Shown: in pieces, positions 54,850-64,000 of the stretch
Layout of the letters: each line of letters begins with the position of its first letter
Position numbering within the stretch: position 1 is the first letter of the stretch
Assembly (NCBI GenBank): GCA_037903355.1
Contig: JBAJFE010000004.1
Span: 3,720,001 to 3,784,000, forward strand
Source of the DNA: Trichuris trichiura
Lineage: Eukaryota; Nematoda; Enoplea; Trichinellida; Trichuridae
Direction of reading: 5' to 3'
DNA length: 64,000 bases
The notes under the pieces: model-generated
What the model saw: only the letters and a program-made list of their open reading frames with translations
The model's database searches: none
Told to the model about the DNA's origin: nothing
Program-made: the position numbers and the translations under genes

Positions 54850-57800
54850 TTCGGCTCCGGTCGAACCGACGACCACTCGTTTGGGCAGTAGAGGGCGAAG
54901 TGATGCTTTGGCGCCTATGTCAAGCGAGCACCAAGCGCTGGCTACAGTAAACCGCCTGGCGACCAACCGGAAGCGTTCGCCAGAAGCTTCCGTTGGTCAG
55001 GCGCGGCTGTTTGGCTTACCGAAAAGGAGAACGGCAGCTTTGATTGAGAGCAGCCGGTCCTCAACAGCTGCCCATCATTGGCGGAAACAGCGACGGAACG
55101 ACATCGGTACGTCGTGTTGATAAGAACACTGACCACATAGGCAGGCGGCTGTCCCACTGACCCGCGGCAAATGGACAACATGATCGAAGCCGCCATTCGC
55201 TGCCACCTCGTTGTTACGGAAAGAGCATACAATCGAAACGTCCGTTGGTAACAGGCCGTTGTCACGCCATTTACGACAACCTGAGGTGATGCGTCGCTGT
55301 GGAGCTGCGATCGCCGTGGGTGGCGGCACCAACTGACCACTATTTCATCGCTAGCGGCGGGAGCCAAAGCAACTCAAATAAGTCTGCCGAATGGGACGCA
55401 TTTCAACTTCTTTGCCGCCTTACAAACTTGCATCCGAATACGTTCATTCGATCATGAAAGAGAAATTGGAATGGCATCGTGACAGCCTCGTTTCTCTAGG
55501 CGCCATTGTCAGTAATGACTGGATGAAAAAAGGCTAACGTCAAGTAACTACTAAAGCGCGCATTGAAGAAAGCTTGCCGGTCCGGACGGCAACTTGAAAA
55601 AGTCGTACCGAACACATTCTCTCTCTTTTAAGATTTTTGCTAGTCGTCTTAAATGGCCGCGGGCGAATGCTAGCCAAGTGTTGAAGGCGGTTTGCAAATG
55701 ACCATTGGCGCCCTAGGAAACACGTCATCGATTTTCGTGCATTCAAGCGCACTCTTCGAGGCCTTTGGCGGTTCTCCATAAAATGGATTCCGAAAGCAAA
55801 GAGTAGCGCCGGGGCATAGTTCACCCTCGCGCTTTTGTGAATCTTATTAAGCTAACGGCAAAGAGAAGTTGATGCGAAAGGTGGATTTCAACATTCCGCC
55901 TCACGTTTCAAAGGCACTGCCTAAGGTTTTTCCCAAAAAGTTTCGTCTATGACGGCCGGACTGACCCGCAGCGTTGAATGGAAGCAAACATAGCACATTC
56001 AAGCTGTTGATGCATGAAAGGTTTAAGTAACAGGCTGCCAACTGATTGACGGAACAAGTTTTACGAGCAGCGAGAAAAAACAACTTACGCGTTTCTTCAA
56101 AGAGGGTTGTTTTCACTGAGCGAACAGAATCATAGCAAACATTTATCCCGAATCCCGTTTTTAGGAAAAAAGTACAATAAACGCAACCGCGTAGTAGTGC
56201 ACTGAGAATAAATCGATCGATGCGAATTTTCCAAACGACAGATCAGCTGTACGAAGGATCTGAAACAAGTTCTGCAAATGCTCAAAGTGCACCCCGCGCG
56301 AAATGGACTGATTATTAGGCATAGAATATTTGAATCATAACGCATTTTTGAATTCTAATGAAAATGTTGTGCTGACATTTAAGGTTTGAGAGCACGTATA
56401 CTCGCAGGTTTTGAGCACACGACATTGCGGAGAAGAGGCGGGAAGAAAAGAAAGTCAGAAAGCTTGCAATCTACAAAGCCCAGTCAAGCGCGAATAATAG
56501 GAGAAACAGGATTATCTATTATTCAAAAGCTTTTCTCATTACATAGTTAATCGGTCCCTTGAAAGTTCAAATTTTATTAACAGTACTTCCGGGATTGTTT
56601 TCCCGCCTTCACCGTCTGTCGACAAAGAGGCTATTTTCTCTAACGGAGATAAGGAGCTCTAAGCGAGTCATAAATCTTTGTTTTTGGTTGAAAAACTTGT
56701 AGAAAGCAGAGTTTGCCCATTAATTTGCGATGGGCTTGCTAACAAGGAATATATTGACCAAAGACTGCTTCATAATAGTCGCTCGAGGATAAGTTGAAGT
56801 CTGCACGCAAAAAAATTAACTCATTCTTATAATGGTGAAGCATAACGTCGCATGCATTTCCCCTTACAATCAATTGAAGCAAAATTTGCTAGAGAGATTG
56901 ACATTGAGAAAAAATTTTAAAAAATTTACCTTCAGAGGTATCAGCGCTGAAAATGAGGCTTCGTGCATAACTGCAGCACGCAAAAATCGTCTGGTTTGAC
57001 GAAACCAAAATGTTTTGATAGCTCCGCATATTCTTGCATTTTCAGTTAACCTTTTTTCACCTAATAAACCGCTTGACCTACAGCGGATGAAGTATTTTTT
57101 ACGAGATTACGGGCTTAATGACCATCAGGCAATGCAGGTCGCGTTGTTTTATCAGACGTTACCTGCATTTATAGTATACTGTAAAAATTTAAATTTGAAT
57201 TCAAAAAAGGCTTGTTTACTTCAAAAAAACAGCAAAACTAAAGTAGGCGCGCTTATGTGGTTGGGCGTAAACTTAGTTCTCTACGTATTAGCGAGGCTGG
57301 TTACCTTAAAATCTATCCTGTTTAATTTTATAATTTATTTACAGCTCATATAGTTAATCTATCTTGACAACGAATCCTTGCGTTCGCTGAAGGGCGTAAT
57401 AATATTTTAACAAATAAAAAAACTAACTTGAAGAGAAGTTAACAGGAAAATTCATAATTCATACAGATAAAATTGTAAATATCGTGAGTTCTAACCTACC
57501 AAAAATTCCAGAAGGCAAAATAAACATTTCTCAAAAACATCGACATTGCCGCGGTGACAAATTCAACTTCAAAAGTTTCATATTGTTCGCAACGTTTAAG
57601 CGGCGCACAGCTCAAAAGTTTAACTCAGTGCTGTTAAGGTCGTTTTTCGTAAAGTTACGAACTTCAAACGGGAAGCAAAGCTACAAATTTTTAAAACTTT
57701 TTTCTACTTCTCGCGCGAAGCATTTTTAATTTGCATAGAGCGTTTTCTTTCCAATTTACATAACGTTGGCCTCGAAAAGCTGTTTCTTCCTCTTCGAGCA

Positions 57801-58634
57801 GAGCGACCTTGCCGAGACCGACTGCAACGTTATGCCTATGAATGAATTTTCCGCGAGATATTTTTGCTCACCACTAGTTAGCGAACAGTGAATGAAACAG
57901 GAGCATCTCCCGCTGAACTTTATGCTATGTTTACTAAAGATGGACGTACTGAATCGTTTGCCCAACTTAAAAGGTTAATCAAACCGGAACTTAAGCCTTT
58001 TGTCGCGGCCGACTGAGCATTCATTCATTGGAAAACGGGATGCGGAAAGTGAATGCTCGCTAAGCGAATTCGACAAGAGGTCACGGCAAAACAAATGCCA
58101 CACGATTACCTTCAATTGACGGTCGTGTTCCACTCGCCCGTTACTGTCCTACCCATTTCGAGCGGTTCAAGGCTACCGGGTGAAAATGGACGCGAATTCT
58201 TCGCAATTATTCAATCAAATAATCACTGCTACGCTGTGCAGCCTCATCTATCCAAAACAGGAAGAAAAACAATCGATATCTCCTCGTTGTTTACCGAAAA
58301 AAATTGTACGCACGGTGGGTACATTTTATCGATTGGTAGCTTACAGTTAAATTACGTTGGAATGAATACCGCCCTGTAGCGTAAAAATGAGTAACATTTC
58401 ACTACGTTCAACAAATACGCGTTACATCGTTGTGAGGCTTCCAAGGTCGGCGGCGGTTGTCGCGACAGAAGCCAACGCGCGTGCAATAAACCGTAATTTG
58501 ACTATCAATTTCATCGTAAAAATAAAATCAAGCGAAGTGAACAGCTGAACAAAACAACTTCGCCCCAAACCCATCTACTGGAACGTCAATGGGCAGAAAA
58601 CAATAATTTTTAAGTATTGCCAAAAGGTCGGCGG
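54850..58634. other. Interval between the Ig receptor and PACSIN genes
   Basis: About 3.8 kb. Minus-strand ORFs at 54942-55367 and 55075-55332 are cysteine-containing and GC-richer than their surroundings but do not splice into the Ig gene. Plus-strand ORFs at 57015-57353 and 58053-58379 are unrecognised. No gene is supported. Confidence 0.4.
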
Positions 58635-60407
58635 CTAGTTGGCTTGCACGACCGCGTAGTTGGCGGGATAAAGACCGGTTACACCATCTTTGCGACCTTT
58701 GCACCAACCTTGCTCGTCTTCATCTTCGAGCTTTTCAAAAATTTCCCCTTAAACAAATTACGAGCTTAGCGTCGACGCCGTCAGTCAATTGTTACCTTTT
58801 TTAAACGACAGTTCATCGTCTTCCTGCTTATCGTAATCGTAAAGAGCTTTAACGAGAACGCCTTTTTTCACGCTACTCTCTCCAGCAGCCCCGCTTGTTT
58901 GCACATTGTCATCCCATTCGTCGTCAAAAGGCGAATCCGGCGAACCGTCAACAGCACCGTCCATCCTTTGAAAGTTTTTTTTTAGAATTCAACTTTGGCT
59001 AGTTAAAGCTAACATTACATACTTGTCGCAAGTGGTGGTGGGCACCTTTTGGTCGTTCGCCTGATTGACATTGTTCTCTTTTTCCAGCGGCGCTCCGTTC
59101 GGTTCGGAAATGCTGAGGCGCTGACTGAGCAAAGTAACCGGCTCGACTTCCTTGTTCATTAGTCGCTTCTTCGTTATGTCGCGTATTTCTGGGATATACG
59201 GCTAATAAAGGAAAGTAAACCTTACCGGACAGGCAGTCAAGAGAAAAAGGGTAAATCGCTTGCCTCGAATACTGGCCAATTCATTGACATGCCGGGTCCC
59301 TGCTGCTTTTCCCACCAGTCGACATCCTTTTCCGCATCCGCGCTGTCTATCACTGCTCGCATATTGTTGTATATGGTCTTCAATCTGAAATGGAAAAAAA
59401 ATTAAGGTACTTCAACCCGGCAGCTAGAAAATTATGAGGAATACTTTGTTTCGGCTGACAAGTCCAGGCATGCGTGTACGCCTTGCAACATCTCCTTGAA
59501 GAATTTTAATCTCTTAATCTCCTTTTCCTGACATCTCTTGAAAACTTGAATCATATCTTCCTGATAACGAGCTTTATGCTCATTCAGATCCGTCAATGCC
59601 TGGCGAAAATTTTTGTAGCCTAAATATGGCGTTCATTTCTTGAGCGCCTACCTTTTTGTAAGCTCCTTCCGCCTTGTCTCGATCGTCCCTACATTTGACG
59701 ACCTTTTCGCTGAGCTTTTTTGTTTGTTCGATCGATACGTCGGAATTGTTTTTAGCGTTCTTCTCTTGATTGATTGCCGTACGTTCCAAACGAGATGCAT
59801 TAAAGTAGTCGCGTCGACTGCGCATCACTTTAGTGTACAACTTTACCCAAGTCTTTTGTGCCTGCAAAAGATGAAAACTGGTTGCATTATCGACCGGCGC
59901 TGAAATGGGACAACAAATGCGGTATTGCTACTTTCTTGAAAGCATCGTCGACTTCTTTGCTTTCCTTGACGACGCCAAAGGCGTTCTTATGGAACGTATC
60001 TTTCGACCAAAGCTTGACAACGCTGCAAACTTCGTCGTTTAAGCGATCACGCACGTGTCCGTGCAAGTCGGCTCGGCTGCGAGCTTCAACCGTAAGCGAT
60101 TGCCATGCCACCTGTGACGACCCGTACTCAGCACCTGAACAACCCTTAGAGGGGAAAAAAAACAATCTATATAAGGAAGTTTACCCTTTTCAATATGATC
60201 GTTCCACTTCTTGGACCAATGGTGCAAAGCCTTTGCGTAACTGGCTTCAATCTCGCTTCGTTCGCGCATCATCAAGGTCAAGTCGGAGCACAACTTTACC
60301 CCATCGTCTATACGCTTCACTGCCCGTTTGTACTGACCAATTTCCCAGAAGGATTCCGACGAAGCGCCCACGTTATCTTCGCTTATCGACGTTTCCATAT
60401 GCGGCAT
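58635..60407 (-). CDS. PACSIN: PACSIN/syndapin: F-BAR and SH3 membrane-bending adaptor
   Basis: A cytoplasmic endocytic adaptor. The F-BAR dimer bends membranes, and the SH3 domain binds dynamin and N-WASP. Eight exons (60407-60185, 60134-59932, 59861-59652, 59599-59445, 59384-59264, 59201-59023, 58965-58796, 58747-58635) join to 457 residues, within the family range (about 440-490). The N-terminus [21 protein letters not shown] is nearly diagnostic. [36 protein letters not shown] and [12 protein letters not shown] follow along the F-BAR. A linker with SPFDDEW (near the place of NPF motifs) precedes the C-terminal SH3 ([30 protein letters not shown]). The exon 5 donor is GC (GAG|gcaagc), a GC-AG intron. 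An AG precedes the ATG by 2 nt. The family has one gene in most invertebrates; I see no second copy. Confidence 0.95.
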
Positions 60408-63400
60408 TTCTGCAAACATCAAATTGCAATTAGAAACATCTGCTCTGCGTCCAACCGGGATATGTGCAGACGTTATTTGAATAATACGGACGGCTGCGTA
60501 AAATTCTCAGTTTAAAAAAAACAATTGGAACCACATCCGGGACGCCCGCGTTCCGCTGTAGCTGTACAAGGCAGTGCGCAACACAAATTTGAATATCGAC
60601 GACAAGTCGAGAAAGGGGGCAGTATAGGTTCGCTTCATGAATGACACAACTTTTTGCCCTCACAATGTAAGCAGCTTATTGATCACACAGCTTCCGGAAT
60701 GAACTTATTCTGCCCAAGTTCATTTCGATAGCTACGATCGATAAATCGTCCCCACATTCAATGGGCAGAAAAATAGTGTCATTCGAAGAACGAAACGACC
60801 ATCAATAGGCATCCAGTTCGTTGCGTTATTTCGAATAGGTTGCAACAGCGCGTAAAGGCCAAATGGCCGCGCAACAAGTAAACGTATTTGCCAAGCGGCA
60901 TCAAAAAGCGATTGCGACTTCGCAAATCTCGTACGACCAAAAAGCGACCACGCTGATGCTTAACTTTTCAAATAAACAATCAATAGGTGAGCTAAAAAAG
61001 AATAACTTTCAGGCTGGCCAAATTGGTACGCAAAGAAATGAAAATTAAGTTGTCAAAGCTCAGGGAAGTCAAAACTTGTCCAGTCTGAGCTTCGCGTAAA
61101 CAATAGCAGAGAAAAATTAAGTATATAAGGTCACCTTTAAGACTGCCCTGCAAAGAGGTGCGCAATCGCTTTACATTTGCAAGAATTAGCATATGGACAT
61201 GAGATTAAAATCTGACGAGCTGAAATCGTCCAAACAATTTATTCGACGCGCTGCGATAGCATTGCTACAAACAACCTACGCTCTGACTAGTCATTTAAAA
61301 ATCTACAAACGACCAATCAGAAATGAGTACTATGGAATAATGCAAACGGAGAAAAATCCTTAAATTGATTTGCTGCTTCAATAGGCGAATTTCTTGGTCA
61401 ACCGCGGTTGGACGAAGAAAAACCAACGAACTCAAAGCAACTACAACGGTAGCTGCACCCATCTGACCATCTGCATTGTAAGTTAAATTGGAATTAAAAG
61501 TTTGCCGTTTACAAAAACGCTTACCGCCCGAAGGTAAGGGAAGTAAATGCTCGTCAAAACGTTACCTTAACGTTTTTGACCTCTCTGCCCACGTGTTCCC
61601 TTCTCGATTTAAGCCGCTCACACAGGGAAGGCAAAAGTTGCAAATAAAATGTAGATTGCAACTTTCGAGCGACGAGATTAATTACAGGGCGGAAATCGAG
61701 TTGGTAAAGTTCGCAAGACTGACTACAAATGCGAACGGCAGGAATTTGCCGCGGTTAAAGCCAAATGTATTTGCTAAATTAGATTTGGCGAAATCGGCTA
61801 CAGCTCAGAGCTTTAACCGCGCAAGAGACGACCAAATGGAAAAAAACGAATTCCTTTTGTTCAAAAGTTCTTCAAGGTTATACATAACGAGGATAAACCT
61901 ACGAAATGAACGCGTAATGAACGTTACATTTTCTGCTTTCAACAAGCCGACAGCTGCCCCACCCTTGACGTCGGCGCGCGCGAAGAGAAACCGCATAGGG
62001 CAGTAACAATTGTGCATCGAAATATACTGTACTTACTTGCCTGAAAATCATTTTCAACTTATCCTATAGTTAATGGAAGATACAGAAAATCTAGCAGATT
62101 TTTGCGGATTTCGAATGCTGGAGCACTTCGTACAGCTTAAACAGAAAGGGATAACTGTATTCTGCTTTTTCAAGGACAAACACTGTTGTTCACTGGATTC
62201 AACTGCATGCACCGAATGGACAACCGGGCAAGTTGAAAAATAAGTTGTACATTACCTAGCGGACTTGACACTGCGTATGACGAAGCTGCACTGAAATACG
62301 GTTCCGTTTGACGTGAACAGTCTGCGTCATGCTGTTTCAGCACACGATTAAATATGGAAAAAATGATAAGAGCTCCTGCGGAGGGAAGCAATGACTCGTT
62401 GGCATGCGTAGATAAGAACGTGATTATTATCTACATTTTCCTCGTCCATGAGAAATGACCAAATAAAACAACAACGCCACGTTCTCTAAACACTGACTGC
62501 GCGCATTCCGCGCATTGCTGAACTACAATGCTCCAGGCCGACGGGGTCACAAGACAAGGACAAGTGAGCATGCATTCGACTGATGAAATACCGGCTTGGG
62601 AGAGTAGTTCGACTGAGCGTCAATGGTGGCAAAATATTCGGAAGCTTCGAACGAAAGAGTTTAACTCCATTACTCAATCGGAGTGAAAATAAATAAAAAC
62701 AAATGGAAACGGTGGCAGAGGGAACTGCTTGAAGGAATTTAAAGCGTGAATGATTGCCCAAATTCATCTGCCTTCTTTCTGTCTTACACGAAAGAAGCGC
62801 GCCAAAAAAACCTGCCTCAACGCCGGCATAGCGCAATCGAAAGAGCTAACGGATTTTCGCAACGGTTACTTTCGTTTGGACGCGTAAACAACTCGCTCAC
62901 TTTTTTAGAGTTTCAAAGACGACAAAGCGCGGAAATGCGCTCTGATTCAGCGAACGAAGCATAGAAGCATTCGGCAAAATGCTACTTGTAAGGCAAAAGC
63001 ATCAAATTATTGACGTCGCGTAACGGAAACGATCAAAAACGCTAAAACGTAAACGTACGTACCGAAGGGCGCTTGCAATGCCAATACGAATTGGCAGTCA
63101 CTGTTGACGGCAGTAACAAATGAGGAAGGACGACCGTCTAACGTGCTGATCGAACTTGATTATCAGGTGCAGTTCAAGCTTAAAAACCGCTTTTTGCGTC
63201 TGCTCATTTTAATTTTGTTTATTTTATCGCAAAGTAGTTTAATTTCTGAAGAGATTAATTTTTAATTTGTTTAGAAATTTTTTTCCAGCCGAATATTTGA
63301 CAAATACGCAATTTAGCTTGACTTGAATATTTGCGAAAACGTTGCGCAAAAAGAATTCATAAAGGCAGTAAAATGTTTTCGCGCGGAGGGCATTTCTGGG

Positions 63401-64000
63401 GAATTTTATGCATTGAGTTTCGTCTGTAGGAGGAGAGGTATAGCTAAACAATGCAACATGCCGCTTAAAGTTTTTTTTCCAAACTTTCACGCTGCTTAAC
63501 GCGGGAAATAACTTGAAATAATGTTGTAGGATGGCTGGAATCTTTGTTATTTGCCGTTAACAAAATTTTCGCATTTTTCATATGAAAATAAATGCTACAT
63601 ATAACAAAGCATAGAGAACCCGGCTGGTTAGCAACGATGTAACAGGAGCGTTAACTATTTCTTTATTCAATGTTTCTACTGTTTCAAGTAAGCTCATTTA
63701 CCAACCTTTTGATCATTTATATTTTAAATGCCTAAACTCGCTTTACTACCTTTTTTTATGCATTATAAGTAAATAGTGAACCTGTAGAGATGACTGTTGC
63801 TAAGAGAAATCTATTAATATTTTAAAATTTATTTTTTGTTCCTCTGCTAGCCTAGATGCTATGCTCTTCATTGTACAGTATGGCCGTAAGATATATCCCT
63901 TCGGGATATCCGGACGTCAAAGCTATTTTTCTTTTTCAAAAATATGAAAATTTATTTCAAAACTGACGGCGCTGCCGGACCGTATACCAATATTTGCATA
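60408..64000. other. Right-edge interval, nothing recognised
   Basis: About 3.6 kb upstream of PACSIN to the window end. The longest ORF (61488-62006, plus, 172 codons, basic) has no recognisable domain or splice partners. A short hairpin (atatcccttcgggatat near 63893) was seen. No RNA gene or transposon could be supported. Confidence 0.4.

Noticed and set aside
54942..55367. Cysteine-bearing ORFs upstream of the Ig receptor as additional Ig domains
   Set aside because: A signal-peptide exon at 54849-54786 splices in phase to the first Ig exon, so upstream Ig exons are not needed and do not fit in phase.
61488..62006. 172-codon basic ORF
   Set aside because: No recognisable domain, no splice partners and unremarkable codon pattern; likely chance.
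63889..63912. Short hairpin atatcccttcgggatat
   Set aside because: Too short and isolated to assign a function.

Overview
The window is nuclear DNA from an invertebrate animal. Genes are split by many introns of about 44-62 nt plus a few long ones, and every recognised protein is of animal type. Short introns, AG dinucleotides directly before several start codons (possible spliced-leader acceptors) and Penelope-like and Copia elements suggest a nematode, perhaps of the Trichuris/Trichinella lineage. That placement is an inference.

Left half (1-26.1 kb): a compact run of housekeeping genes. An unidentified minus-strand partial gene lies at the edge. It is followed by an NSUN5-type rRNA m5C methyltransferase (+, 1460-3244), a degraded Penelope-like element (4273-6477), a GALK2-type sugar kinase (+, 7838-11661), a compact SIRT1-class sirtuin (+, 14390-15989) and a complete ISWI/SNF2H chromatin remodeller (+, 17549-21462). 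Facing ISWI tail to tail is a membrane-anchored tyrosinase-family protein (-, 21655-26129) that has lost nearly all copper ligands. I could join the exons of all these genes, except the edge gene, into one reading frame with family-typical length.

Middle (26.1-31.2 kb): a long stretch without a recognisable gene. It carries a miniature hammerhead/Penelope-type element near 30.2-30.4 kb. SPOUT1/C9orf114 RNA methyltransferase follows (-, 31215-34875) with a TA-flanked MITE in one intron.

Right-centre (34.6-52.6 kb): three diverged copies of a 3.8-4.9 kb unit. Each carries a terminal exon (half Ig domain, membrane helix, PPPY-bearing tail) of a two-Ig receptor gene whose first exons lie at 54.3-54.85 kb. 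Only the copy nearest those exons (52.0-52.5 kb) is intact; the other two are broken. A defective Copia element lies between copies A and B, a nested Penelope fragment lies inside it, and copy B is bracketed by Copia LTR sequences. This suggests LTR-mediated rearrangement. SPOUT1's first two exons were duplicated with the unit.

Right end (55-64 kb): one clear gene, a PACSIN/syndapin F-BAR-SH3 protein (-, 58635-60407), then about 3.6 kb with nothing recognisable.

The strongest candidates for something new are the family of Penelope-like elements and miniature derivatives with hammerhead-ribozyme-like cores (four in the window, one with a perfect 70-bp inverted repeat and a readable empty site), the copper-less tyrosinase-like membrane protein, and the Ig/PPPY receptor with its decaying triplicated 3' exon.
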